Shown: positions 10,752-22,662 of the stretch, piece after piece
Layout of the letters: each line of letters begins with the position of its first letter
Position numbering within the stretch: the stretch's first letter is position 1
DNA from: Geosiphon pyriformis
Lineage: Eukaryota > Glomeromycota > Glomeromycetes > Archaeosporales > Geosiphonaceae
Assembly (NCBI GenBank): GCA_016748015.1
Contig: JAAOMT010000275.1
Location: forward strand, 19,711-83,710
Direction of reading: 5' to 3'
Length of the DNA stretch: 64,000 nt
Notes under the pieces: model-generated
Told to the model about the DNA's origin: nothing
The model's input: the letters and a program-made list of their open reading frames with translations, nothing else
Database searches by the model: none
Position numbers and translations under genes: made by a program

Positions 10752-11656
10752 TATTATTCATAAAAAAAACATACAAAAAAATAGTAAGAAAAACAGATAG
10801 ACCAATAAGAGAATAATAGTTAACATATGAGCACATTGTTTAACAATATAGAGTATTATCAGAAATTAGTGCACATTGTTCAACAATATAGAGCATTGTT
10901 AGAAAATCATGGCATATTGTTCAGCAATATAGAGCAATATTAAAAAATTAGGACATATTGCTCAAGAAATTATAGCACATTACTTGAAAATATAAGCAAT
11001 CTCATAGAACTCAAATTATGTATATATAGCAAAAATGTTAAAAGCAAAAAAACAAAATTCCCAGCTAGAATTAATACTAAGATCTCTTAGTTAGAAACAT
11101 CTTAATTAGAATTATCTATATCAATAAATAATTATTCACTATTTAAATTACTTTTTCCACTATTAACACTTTATGTTAATAGTATTTAATACTTGATTAC
11201 ACTAGAACAATAGTTCTTGATCATGGCTATTAATGAGATACCAATATAAATTGCTTTGGCTTAAATTTTTTTATTTTATTTTATTTTATTGTTGTATACT
11301 AATTGATTAAGGATTAAGTGCTAAATTATTGATGTCAAGAATAGTCTGATAAAAAATCTGTAAAACAAGAGTAAAAAACTCAGAAATTAAGAATAGCTTA
11401 TTAAAAAAGCATGACTGCCAGAATAAACTGGCCACCATGTTGAAAAAAAAAATTTGACAGAATAGTAATTTCAGAAAGCTATGAATAAAAACAATACTTG
11501 AATCTTTGTCCATTATACAAAGAACTTAATTAAAACCTTCAAATACTAAAACCTTCAGACATCAGAACCTTTGGATATTACCAACCATTTTACCTATTAA
11601 ACACCAAGTTATGAGTTTGTTATTTAATTTGAGACCCCAAATAATCATCTATAACA
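10752..11656 (+). repeat. 3' LTR of copy B
   Basis: Begins TATTAT after a purine tract (AAAAGAAAAAGATAA) and ends CATCTATAACA, collinear with LTR A in its right half (T-rich block, TTAATAGTA, GAGACCCCAAATAATCATCT). The left half differs and carries its own tandem repeats. The boundary is approximate. Confidence 0.7.
10831..10990. repeat. ~40-bp x 4 tandem repeat in LTR B
   Basis: Imperfect units starting GCACATTG / GCATATTG / GACATATTG at 10831, 10871, 10912 and 10952, each containing CAACAATATAGAGCA or similar, with a partial fifth unit. The arrangement replaces the 8-bp repeat found at the equivalent place in LTR A. Confidence 0.8.
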
Positions 11657-11975
11657 ATGTCTTTTTTTTAAACATATTACTATTAAAAGCAGCTATTAGA
11701 TTCATTATAAAAAGATTATTTACTTGTAAAATATTAAAAGTAATAATACAGAAAAGATAAAAACAAAAACAAAAAACTGCTCTTTGGGAAATTTGAACAT
11801 AGGAAAAAAAAAGTTTTAAATTATTTATTTATAAGTATTTTATTAATAAAAATATTACTAAATATTTTAAAAAATCAAAAAATTGCAATTTTTTTTACTT
11901 TTGTTTTAATTATAATTATAAAAGTACAAAAAAAAAGTTTAATATTATAAAGATATATTATAATATTATAATTTT
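11657..11975. other. AT-rich stretch, no gene seen
   Basis: Very AT-rich DNA between the 3' LTR of copy B and LINE B1. I recognise no coding or repeat content. The last ten bases (TTATAATTTT, 11966-11975) are the target-site duplication of LINE B1. Confidence 0.6.
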
Positions 11976-12103
11976 TTTTTTTAACATTTATTGAGTGAAG
12001 TCCAAACACTACCTAATGCTATATATCAAATAATTGATCTAAATTAGGCATGAATCATGCACTTTCTACACATAACTAGCCACTCAGGCCAATCAAAACA
12101 ACA
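11976..12103 (-). other. LINE B1 3' tail (shared LINE 3' UTR)
   Basis: About 120 bp after the ORF2 stop, ending in a poly(A) run. The same tail (GGCTGGTCACATG, then CCTAGTTTAGATCA, then GTTTGGACCTCACTC) recurs at 26533-26667, 33134-33260, 36421-36543 (diverged), 37073-37240 and 42466-42593. In non-LTR elements this region is what the RT recognises; that role here is inference. Confidence 0.8.
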
Positions 12104-15100
12104 CTATGCACCTATATAAACAGAAACCGTATTTAAAGCACCAGAAACAAACAAACTAAATTTATGCAAACCAAATCTAATACCCAATGCATCGTCAATA
12201 CCCAACAACCTGACAACCCCAGCCGAATACAGAGAAGATAGACCAGAAATAGAAACTGGCATAGAACCGTCTCGAGGAATTAACCCATGTTTCTCCATAA
12301 AGGCATGATGTTTAACATAGACCAACCAAATCTCATTTCTAAAAGCCAGGCAAAAATCACAGACAAAGTTCACAATTTTTGCACCAGCAAGTTTCAGATC
12401 ACCAAAAACAGAAACTGCCTCAAAAAACCAATCATTAAAAACAAAGCCTTTGTACAGAGCAACATGGACTGAGATGTCAAAAACACATGAAGAAAGAGTT
12501 CACAACACATGAAAAGAAGGGCAATAAAGGCCAGAAATACCTTCCCATTTAATCGCAAAATCACCAAGCAGCCGATCATGACTAGCAAAGTCAGAATCAC
12601 AGGAAAAAACATGGTCTGAGACCTTTACACATCCACAATACAAACAAACCACACTAGGGTAACTCCTATCATAAAGGCATTTACAAACGGCCACAGGCAG
12701 TCTACAATGCAGAGTCTTCATAAAGTATGTGCGCAAACCAGCAGTCCATTTACTAGTAAAGCCAGCAGCCATGTGTGAATTGGGATGCCAAACAGAAAAA
12801 AATCTGTGCCAATTGATATCACTGAGCAATTCACCAGCGACAACTCTAATACCCAAACCAAAACCCCAATGCGAACGGTGAATGGACCGATAAATGTCAT
12901 GCACAAAATGCCTAGAATTACCCGAAACAGGACTACCACCAGCCAGGATAAACCACTCATCCAGCCAGAAGAGAAGAACCAAATCAGAAAGAGCCGCATA
13001 GCCAGCCAGTTCATCAGTCCAGTCATTACCTATAACACCAGAATGTTTCTTAACTTTACACCAGCTAATATCCAATCTCTTAGCACAAACAAGATTAGCA
13101 ATATGATGACGCTCCACCCAATAACTATTCCGAAAATCCAGATGCACCAAACCCAATTCCAACCTGCAGGCATCTAACGCAGCCTGACTATCCAAAAATA
13201 AGCAAACTTTGCTAACCACAGAAACACACTCGAGAGCAAATGCAATAGCTTGCAATTCTGCCAAAGTAGATGACAACAAACCCGAAACCTTAACATCCAA
13301 ACCCATATTAATATCATCAAAGAAAACTGCTGCACCTGATTTAACACTAAGAGTACTCAAACCAGCCAAGAATTCATCAGTATAAACTGAAAGGCTATCA
13401 GCACCCAATCTCAACAACCAATTACAAACCAAGTCAAAATCAGTAGATTTTAAGACATTAAGAGCAAAAGAAACACCCACTGAACAGTCATGAACAGAAG
13501 AAGATGATTCCATACTACCAAGATAACCAACAGAAACACTAAACCAATCAGAAATAGGGCCATGTGGGTCCAGCCTTTTCCAATGCTTGAAAGTCTTCCA
13601 ATCAAAAGCAAGACCATTGTGATGACGCAATTGTTCCACAAAAACAATTCCATACCACCGAAGTGAGGAGAAACATTTAGAAAATTTCACCTCTCCAAGA
13701 ACCAAAGACATGGGAGTACCACAGAAGAATCAGAATGTACTGGGGCTGAGACTACTAAAAGATAAACTGCAATTGGCAAAAATATAAACCACACCTGCCA
13801 GAAAATTGTTTGAGAAATTCAAATTTAAACAAGCCAGAAAGACCAAAGAGTGTACAGGATGCCAGCTCAGAGTCTGTAAATCATGAGATTTATGGAGAAA
13901 CAAATGACCCAGGATTCCAATAGCATTGGCAAAACACACTATAGACGCCAATTTACTCTCAGCCTGAATCTGTTCAAAAAGTTTTAAGCCATAAAGAAAG
14001 AGGTGATGAAGAGCATCATTGGAGAAGTCTAAAGAAAAATCTGCTTTGGATTTAAAGCCTTTATAAATCAAAACATCCCATTTACAGCAAACACTAAGGG
14101 GAACAAAACTAAATTGCATTCTATAACTAACAATGGGGTGAAAAACCACTGAAACCAAATATGAGAACTGCTTATCAGAGATGGCCTTCTTTAGGATGAG
14201 ATTGGTAAAAAACCGGACATCCAAATGTGTCTTGGCCAAACTGGGCTTTGACAAACCACCCATAGACAGAAAGATGCCCAAATACCAGTGAGGTTTTCCT
14301 TTCTTGGCAATAGAAATAGGTGTACCACTGATTGTCAGAAAGGGGCTTACAATCCTGCAGTTAATGGGAATAACTACTGTCTTATCATTGTTTATTGAAA
14401 TATCATTAATTCTAAAAAATTCACTAGCAACATTGAGAATGTGTTGTGTTGCAGCCTGACTGTTGCCAACCTAAATTGTATCATTCACAAAAGCACCAGC
14501 AGCAAAGAAAGAAGAAAAACCAGCTTGAGGTTCAACACAGCCAGTTTTAGCAATAAAATGAGAATTCAACCTATATCCACAAAATTTTTCTTGCCTCTTG
14601 ACTTCACACAAAAGAGAATCATAAAATATATGCCAGAGAAGAGGTGAAAACACTTCCCCTTGATCGAGACCATCATGGACTTGATAACCATCAGTTAGGC
14701 CAAAGTCAGTCATCACTCTGTTGACTCAGTTATTGTGAATGCCACCAAAAAATTGAATGAACCTGCCACATATTTTAATCCTGATCAGACTCCTTTTTAA
14801 ATGCTCCCAGCCAACAGAATCATAGGCCTTTTTCATGTTCTGCAACACCAGCCAAAGCTCATGGTTCTTCTTCAGAGCATCCTCAACCACAGAACCGACA
14901 GCAAAGATAGGAGACTGTGTCATTGTACCCTTCAAAACAGAAAAATTGTCCTCATGGAGAATGTTGTGAGTACTGCACACCAGAGAAATTCTGTCTGAGA
15001 GGATTTTTGAAAGGATCTTACAAGCAGTTTCAATCAAAGCAATGGGTCAGGTATTTATAAGAACTCCCTTCCACTCATAAGGTTTGGGGATCATAGACAC

Positions 15101-16800
15101 CCAGGCTTCCTTCCAAAGACTAGGAACTGACTCATAGAGCAAACAAGAGTTCAAGAGCACTAACAACATATTCAGAACCAATCGGTCACAATGCTTCAAA
15201 AGCTTATTTAAAATACCAAACAAACTAGCAGCCTTATCATTAAGCAAGTCCAATACAATACCAAGCAACTCAACAGAACTAATGAAGTCCATTATTCCCG
15301 AAAATACATCATCAAATACGTACTCCAAAGGTCAGTACTGATAACACCAATCAGTAGAGACATTAGTGACCAACACACGTTTTCTGGTCCAGTCTTTCAT
15401 AATAACATTTATCTTAGATTTAACTAGATTAGGTTCCAAAACCAGTTCATCATCAGCAACCAAGTAATCCAATACCACTTTGTGAAAGGAACGCTCCAGC
15501 ACACTCTTAATTGTATAATCTTTATCCACCTCAAAACTTTCCATTCTCCTAACTAACAGCTGACCTAATACGAGATTTTTCAGCATGCTTTGACTCGGAC
15601 AATTTAGAGAAATGATACAACTTCTTAACTCTGAACAAGACAGATCTTATGATCTTAAAATGCGACACTGAAAGAAAAAGAGACTCAACCACAGAAGCAT
15701 TTATAGCGTCCAATGAGTTCCATGTACCCAGTAATGCAACAAATTCCTCTGAGAAAACCAAACATGATGCTTTAACTAGCTTAGACACCAAAAGTTCTAA
15801 CTTGTGAAACTTAGAAGATTCCTTAGTAAACACATTATCATAACTCTTGAATCATTTTTTTTTGAAAACATCATTTGCTGACAAGCACACAATTTTGCAG
15901 ATGACATTCCACATAGCATCCAGATCCAGAAACAATAGAGCAGCATCAAACTTGCACTTCAACATTGCTGCGGTGGCAGCAGAAGATTCCTTGAATGCAG
16001 CCCATTTGGCAGCTATAGCATCCTTAAAATTGAACTTCCAACAATCCTTATTCACCTGTTTATGAAGGGACATCAAATTAACATCCAAAAGATTGTCCAG
16101 GCCTATGAAAACAATAACAGCTCTATGATTAGTATCAAAATATTCATTAACCCTGGTCACACTACGATCTAAGATTGTGTTGACCAAGCTTGATGACACA
16201 AACACGTAATCAATAGTTTTGGCCACCTCTCAAGAATTGGTCCAAGTCGCATTCTTCCCAAACAAGCTCCCTCCCAAGACATTGACCAAACCCAAATCAA
16301 AACATTTTCTGAAACTAGCATACCTGCGAGAGCCATTTTCATTGAAATTGCCGCCCAATATCACGAAAAAGGACTCATTAACAGCTTTAACAATCAAAAA
16401 ATTTATCTCATCCGCTTGTGAGAAGCACGCAGATACTGAAGTACCAGCATACAAACCCAGAATTGACACTGAAAGCCTATTTTTAAAAAGCAGCTTGACA
16501 GACAAAAAATGACCAGAAACCTCAAAAACTTTACATATATGTTTCACCAGAGCGTTGTTCATAATGATTGCCATACCAAAACCAAGGTAACCAGAATCCA
16601 AACCAGAAACAAAAACCCAAACACCATCGAATTTATTAGCAATCTAAGGCCGAACCTTATCTTTTAACTTTGTTTCAGTGACAATTAAAACCAAATTGTT
16701 CATATCTCTGTACCAACATATAATGTCCTCTTGCTTTGCTGAATTGTTCATTCCCTTGACATTACATGTGGCAATTTTCCATACTAAATCATTTATTGAG
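12104..16800 (-). pseudogene. LINE B1 ORF2: endonuclease, RT, RNase H, zinc finger
   Basis: Order along the minus strand. APE endonuclease at about 16800-16080 (ATCNVKGMN, TETKL, then ILGGNFNENG and FDTNHRA, where GDFN and DTDH are expected; both Asp to Asn). RT at about 15330-14400 (WVSMIPKPY, QNMKKAYDSVGW, GAFVNDT; the FVDD catalytic Asp is also Asn). RNase H at about 13330-13000 (LSVYTDE, AELQAIAFALE, FLDSQAALDA, HSGVIGNDWTDELAG). C-terminal finger CLYCGCVKVSDHVFSC near 12620. Stops at 15043 and 15337 are TGA where LINE C has CGT/CGTC-type Arg (NTRPIAL) or AGA (QYRPL). Three of the lost residues are G-to-A changes, so the copy is dead. Confidence 0.88.
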
Positions 16801-18278
16801 AAACAGAAGAGATTGCAGAACCTGAGCCAGTACACATCTGATCTAACTTCTTTAATACCGAACAAACCGAAGCTTCAAGAGCCATCAACTTTAACTTCAA
16901 ACAGTTTACTTTTGAAGTCAAGATTTTTGAACTACTTGAACCCAAACTTGAGACACCAGAAGAAACTGAGGAAAGAGGTAAAACCGCAAACTTAGGTTCA
17001 TCCAAAACTATATCCGAACCAAATTTCACATCAACCAAACCAGGGACAACCAAGGACTGAGAGGAGGATGTGAGAGCCAAGGACACCAGGTTTAAATTGT
17101 CAAGTTTGTTAATAATACCAGACACCTTATCCATGAGAAGTTCCAAAGAGCACTCCAAAGAAGCAAGACAAGTTTCCAAAATTGAACTAACAGAATCAAA
17201 ATGCAGACTCTAATACCTTGTCATTCTCAAAACAAACCACAGCACAATGAATTCTATTACCAGTGTCTAAGGATCAATTTATAACACAAGTTTTCCCACC
17301 AGCCCTCACCAAAAAATCACCAAGATCATGAGCCGTTGTTCCCACTGGCAAAGTAAACAAAAGTGCCCTATACTAATCTCTAGATGCCCATGTCTCATGA
17401 TCTCCCACAGCTTTGGCCATGTGCACTGAATTTTTCCCGATTAAGAATGACCACTTAGCTGCCAACTGATCTGCCTGACTCAATTCGGCAAACTCCACTA
17501 CAGCCTTCTGCCACAGCCCAATGAGTTGTAATTAGATTAACACCCTTTGACCAAATTCAGACATTGCAGTGACAATCATTTCTTTTGGCATATTTATGGG
17601 AATTTCCTTGATGACTACAGCCCAATCTGAGCAAACTCCTTGTCTTTTAAGATCACTGTTTACTATGATGTTATTTTCTCTGGCTAATAATGTGGTTTTT
17701 TCTATGCTTTTAGATGAAGTAAACGTTGATCAGATGATCCCCTCAAATTTTGAGAGGGTGTTGGCCCCCCCAAAACCATTGATTGTTGAAAACAACTTTC
17801 TGATAACCTGAGTCTTGGCTGTAGCCAATTTTTTCTCCACAGCAGATAGATTGATGTCCAAAATGAACGACTTCTTCACCACAATTTCCACCTGAAACTT
17901 GACAATTTTGGGGTCCACCCACACCTTTTTTAGAGAGAAAAACAAATGGGGAGGAAGAAAAACTTCCTCCTTATCATCCATGTTATAACTAATAGAGCCG
18001 ATAGGGGAACTGATAACCACACCAGTGTTAAAACGCTTTGCATTGGGTGTATTCATTTGGGAGTCAGACATGCCATTATCATCAAAGGCTTCTCCATTCG
18101 TATCCATGCTAGCAAACTGTCCATCCATACAAACAGACCCACTATCTTTGAGATTCTTATCTACACTTGAGGGTTTGATATTACTGAGAGACTTTTTGAC
18201 ATTTTGAGTCAAACCTCCACCAACCAAACTAGTGGATGAGACTCTGGTAGACCTTTTCTTAATACTAAGACCACTCAT
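16793..18278 (-). pseudogene. LINE B1 ORF1: RRM-like protein with internal deletion
   Basis: Start chosen at MSGLSIKK (18278). The N-terminal ~130 residues are Ser/Asn/Asp-rich and probably disordered. NGFGGANTLSKFEGII leads into an RRM-like region (VVIKEIPINMP...SEFGQ...LIGLWQKAVVEF, about 17600-17450). The frame breaks at about 17730, 17530 and 17380. Compared with LINEs C and G, about 0.5 kb between VVCFEND and METCLASLE (about 17220-17180) is missing, which removes the CCHC knuckle. The last ~125 residues (17179-16793) form a Leu/Ser-rich coiled-coil-like segment ending in a TAA next to ORF2. Confidence 0.75.
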
Positions 18279-18430
18279 AGTGGCAGCCAGTCCGACAACA
18301 AAAAAATTCGTTTCTTGTAAAATAGTGGAAGACAGTATGCAAAAACAAAAAAAACTTCTTTCAAAATTTGACTCTTTTTTAGGAATTTGGAACAAAAAAG
18401 AGAAAGAAGTTTTTTGTTTTAAATATTGTT

Positions 18431-18814
18431 TTATAATTTTAGCAATAATATATATATTATAAATTATAAATTATTTTTACAAATAAATTTTATTAAAAAA
18501 AAAACAATAATATAAATTTTTATAAAATAATAATTTTTTTAAAACTTTAAACAAATTTAGTTTTAATATAAAATATAATAAAAAAATCAGAATTTAATTA
18601 AATAAATATATTAAAAATAATTAATATTTAAATTATATAATTATAAACATTAAAAATTTGTTTATTAAATAATTGGTTATATATAAAAAATACATAAGTT
18701 AAATTTAATATGTATTATTTTTATTACACATATTATTAAATTTTAATTGAATTATAGTATTAAAAAAACAAAAAACAAACACATTTTTAATTTTATTATT
18801 AATAATTTAATTTA
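18431..18814. other. AT-rich spacer between two head-to-head LINEs
   Basis: Very AT-rich, no coding signal. It contains the right-hand TSD of LINE B1 (18431-18440) and the left-hand TSD of LINE C (18804-18814). It appears to be the common target DNA into which both LINEs inserted in opposite directions, with their 5' ends facing each other. Confidence 0.7.
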
Positions 18815-18955
18815 AACTCTTCTTTCTCTCTTTCATTCAAAATTCTCAAAAAGAGTATTATAAGTTTTTTTGAAAGAAGTTTTTTAACCATTCAATACAA
18901 CAAATTCAAACCATTTTTTGATTTCGAGGCCACTATTGGCCCTACTATTGCTGTT

Positions 18956-20760
18956 ATGAAGAAGGTTGCAAAAAATTCTGGTGCTAATAGTGGTTTTAGA
19001 CCTGTCTTGTCGAGAAAAAAAAGAAAGGGTGGAGTTTTGGCTAAGAATGTTTTGGTAGAAGAAGATGTTATTAAAACAACTGGTAATCATTCATAGATTT
19101 CTGAGACTGGTAACACTACTGAATCTGAGAGTATTAATATGGAAGAAAAGTGTCTTGTTGAGAAAACCAGTATTGATTATGGAGAGAGAGATGCCTTTGA
19201 TGGTGGAGATCCCAACCAGACACCAAAAAACTCAGGTCTCAAAATTAAGACCAAGAAAGTATTGGGCAAACCACTGAGCAAAATCAACTTTGATGATGGC
19301 TTTAATGATGGTGACTTTCTAGATAAGTCTGCCCTCCTTCCACCTCCTCTTCCATTCAAACTTTTGGTTTAGGTTTCTGTTCACAAATCCTTCACTTTGA
19401 ATATTAATCTTGTGGCCATTGTTGGGAAATTCTCTTAGGAAAAATTGAATTTTATCAAAAAATTTTTTCAGGTGTGAATGGTTTTGGGAGGGCCTCTACC
19501 CCCTCAAAATTTGGTGGTATTATTTGTGCAACTTTTACTTCTGAAAAGGCAATGATGGCTGCGGTGAATTTGGCAAATAAGCATGGTATTGTGATAAACA
19601 CTGATCTTAAGTGCCCTGGCTACAATCATACAAATCAGACAATTGTGTTAAAAGAGATTTCTGTGAGAACTTCTATTGAGGCTGTGCGTGCTGCTGTATC
19701 TGAATTTGGGATAATTAAGTCGATCAAAATGCAACTGGTGGGTTTGTGGCAAAAGGCATTTGTCAAATTGGAGGATCAGAATCAGGCTAATCTCTTGGCA
19801 TTCATGTGGTCTATCCTTATTGGGAAAGATGCAGTTTATGTGGCCAGGGCCGACATTGACAAACAAACATGGGACTCCAGAAACAGATTCAGGACATTAT
19901 TCTACACTCTTCTTGTAGGGATGAATGCACATAATTTGTGAGATTATTTTGTTTCAGTTGGTGGAAAAACATGCGTCATCAACTGTAATTCTGTCAACTA
20001 CACTTGTGCATGCTGTGCTACTGTGTGTTTTGACTCTGAGGAAGATATGAACCAGGCTGTAGCTGTCATGCCAATTATAAAGAGTGTTGGTCTTCACTGG
20101 TTGTGTTTGTCTTCTCCTGTGTGCTTTGCTTGTAGTTCTTTTGGCCATACTTTTTTGTTCTGTAAATCAGTTAGAGTCTCTTCTGTTTCTAAGAGCAAGA
20201 AAACTCCTCTCTTGGCTTATGATCGATTTAGATTGGCAAAAATTTATGAAAAGAAATTAGTACCTATCTTCTACCCTTTGGCTTTTGGTGAGAAAACTTG
20301 AACATTAGTGGCTGGCTCTTCTTCTTCGGGTGGTTCTCTTGGCTATGATTCTCAACTTGGTTCCTTAAAAAATGGTAAACCTCTTTCTTCTGTGGTGAAC
20401 AATTTAGAATTACATCTAGTTAATATTAAAAGCAGTCTTGTCAGCCTCGTGAGACAAATTAGTAAGTTGGCTAAGAGGTTGAAGTCATTCATGCCAGCAG
20501 TTTTCCAGCCTAGCCCTGGATGTCAGCTGCTGGTAACCCCCCCATCACAGAATCAAAGGGAGGATATAGTAATGGAAATGGGTTCAAGTGAAGCCACTAG
20601 TGGCAAGACTGCTGCTGTTTTGGGTTCAAATGCCTCACCTAAGGTTGTAAAACTGGAAAACATGTTGGAAGGTTTTTCTGCTTTGGTCATAAGCCTCTTG
20701 GCATGCTTGGATGATTTGGCTTTAGTAGATGGTACTCCTTTTCTATCTCTTTCTCAATGA
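18956..20760 (+). pseudogene. LINE C ORF1: RRM-like, CCHC knuckle, coiled coil
   Basis: Start taken at MKKVAKNSG (18956). A Lys/Ser/Thr-rich N-terminus is followed by an RRM-like domain (about 19640-19850: TIVLKEISVRTS, SEFGIIKSIKMQLVGLWQKAFVKLE, VYVARA), a CCHC knuckle CFACSSFGHTFLFC (about 20121-20162, C-x2-C-x4-H-x4-C) and a C-terminal coiled-coil-like stretch (20370-20490). It probably binds the element RNA as a nucleocapsid-like protein. Stops at 19096, 19370, 19436, 19939 and 20299 (several at likely former Gln, Arg or Trp codons) interrupt it. ORF1 ends TGA at 20758-20760, overlapping the ORF2 ATG. Confidence 0.85.
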
Positions 20761-22662
20761 GTAGTCTGGTGTGGAAAATTGCAACGTGTAATGTTTGTGG
20801 GTTGAACAATCTTGTGAAGCAAGATAATGTTATTCATTGGCACAAGGATATGAACAATTTGGTTTCTATTTTTACGGAGTCAAAACTTAAAGAGAGAGTT
20901 TGCCTATGGTTGGCTGACAAATTTGATGGTGTTTAGATTTTTACTTCTAATCTGGATTCTGGTTCTCTGGGTGCTGGTGTGATGATTGTTGTGAATTTTT
21001 CTTTGGTTAAACACATCTGCAAAGTTTCTAAGATGCCTAGTCAGCTCCTATCTATTAAGTTGCTTTTCAAAAATAAACTTTCAGTGTCTATTTTGGGGCT
21101 CTATGCTGGTGCTTCATTAGTGGTTTGGTTTTCTCAGGCTAGTGAGATCAACTTTCTTATTGTTAAGGCCATTAATGAGTCTTTTTTTGTTATTCTTGGT
21201 GGTGATTTTAATGAAGATGGTTCTCGGAAGTGTGCGAGTTTTAAAAAGTGCCTTGAGTTGGGGTTGGTTAACTCTTTGATTGGAAGCCTGGCCATTAGAA
21301 TGCCAATTTGGATGAACTTTAGAGGTGTTATGAAGACTATTGATTATGTATTTGTTTCACTGAATCTGGTCAATTCTTTGGTACATCGTAGTGTTTCAGA
21401 TGTTGGTGATTATTTTGATACAGACCACCAAGCTGTGTCTGTATCTCTGGGCCTGAGTGGTTTGCTAAATACACACTTGTTTTCTTTTTGCAAGCAGGTG
21501 AATAAAGATCATTAGAAATTTGATGTCAAAAATGCCAGTGAAGCTAAATGGCTTGAGTTTAAAGATGTTACGGCTGCTAATACTGCTATGTTTTCAGGTG
21601 CGTTTAGTGATGCTGTGAAATTTTCTGATCTTGGCACTATGTAGAACATTATTCACAAGATTATGGTTCTCTCAGCTGGTAGTACTTTCAAAAAAAGATG
21701 GTTCAAGAGTTTTGATATGATTCACAATAGGGTATCATCTAGGTTTCACAAGCTGGAGCTGTTGGTTTCCAAGCTGGTGAAGGCTTCTCATTTGAGTTCT
21801 AGTGTCAGTTTTGCTTTACTTTTGGTTACATGGGACAACCTTAACTCTGCTGGTGCATTGTTAGTAAAATTTATGTTCCATTCTGGTGCTAAATTTGATG
21901 ACATTTGTTCTGCTCTGGCCAAAGCAAAGAGGTTATACTACTCTTCAAAATTGCTGAAGTCTAATTGTGCTGAGGAATCTCATATTAGACAGGCTATTAA
22001 CAATAGGATAGAAAGTTTTGAACTGGATAAGAGTCATACAATCAGAAGTGTGTTGGAGTGTCCCTTTCACAAAGTGGTTTTGAACTATCTGGTCATAAAT
22101 GATGAGTTGATTCTTGAACCTAATTTGGTGAAATTCAAGGTGGATGCTATTATGAAAGGATGAACCAGGAAACGTGTAATGGTTGATGATATCTCTGATA
22201 CTTGGTCTTGTCAATACAGACCTTTGAACTACATTTTTGATGATGCTTTTTCTGGGGTAATGAGTAAGATTGATGTTGATGAGTTGCATTGTGTGGTTTC
22301 CAGTTTGCCTGATGGGAAAGCTGCTAGTCTCTTGGGTATCTTTAATGAGCTTTGGAAACGTTGTGATAAATCAGTTTTGGGTTTGTTTTTGGTTCTTTTG
22401 AATTTTTGTTTGTCTTGTGAGTTGGTGCCTGGCCCTTGGAAGGAGGCTTGGGTTTCAATGATTCCCAAACCTTATGAGTAGGAGAGTGTTTTCATGAATA
22501 CTCGTCCTATTGCCTTGATTGAAACAACTCACAAGATTCTCTTCAAGATTTTTTCAGATAGGATCTCACTGGCTTGCAGCTCCTATGATGTTCTGCGTGG
22601 TAACAATTTTTCAGTTTTAAAGGGTACGACAACTCAGTCTCTTATTTTTGCAGTTGGCTCGG

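Larger units (their letters stand above)
7376..11656 (+). mobile_element. Older Gypsy copy B, same family as A, 3' part only
   Basis: Starts in RNase H and continues through integrase, third ORF and 3' LTR, each collinear with element A. It has many more stops and frameshifts and a lower GC content than A, so it is older. It is interrupted by a solo LTR at 8073-8940. Its 5' part presumably lies left of element A, outside the window, if A inserted into it. Confidence 0.85.
11976..18430 (-). mobile_element. LINE B1, full length, APE/RT/RNase H type
   Basis: Non-LTR retrotransposon on the minus strand. Its 5' end is at 18430 and its 3' end, with a poly(A) run seen as T's on the plus strand, at 11976. 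It is flanked by a 10-bp duplication TTATAATTTT (11966-11975 and 18431-18440). ORF1 is RRM-like with a coiled coil; ORF2 has APE endonuclease, RT, RNase H and a Cys/His finger. The domain order fits I/Tad-type superfamilies; I do not assign a clade. Both ORFs contain stops. Confidence 0.92.

Noticed and set aside
12785-13177. Plus-strand frame with a Thr/Asn/Pro-rich product over the RNase H region of LINE B1
   Set aside because: It is the antisense shadow of ORF2; the minus strand there has clear RNase H and finger motifs.
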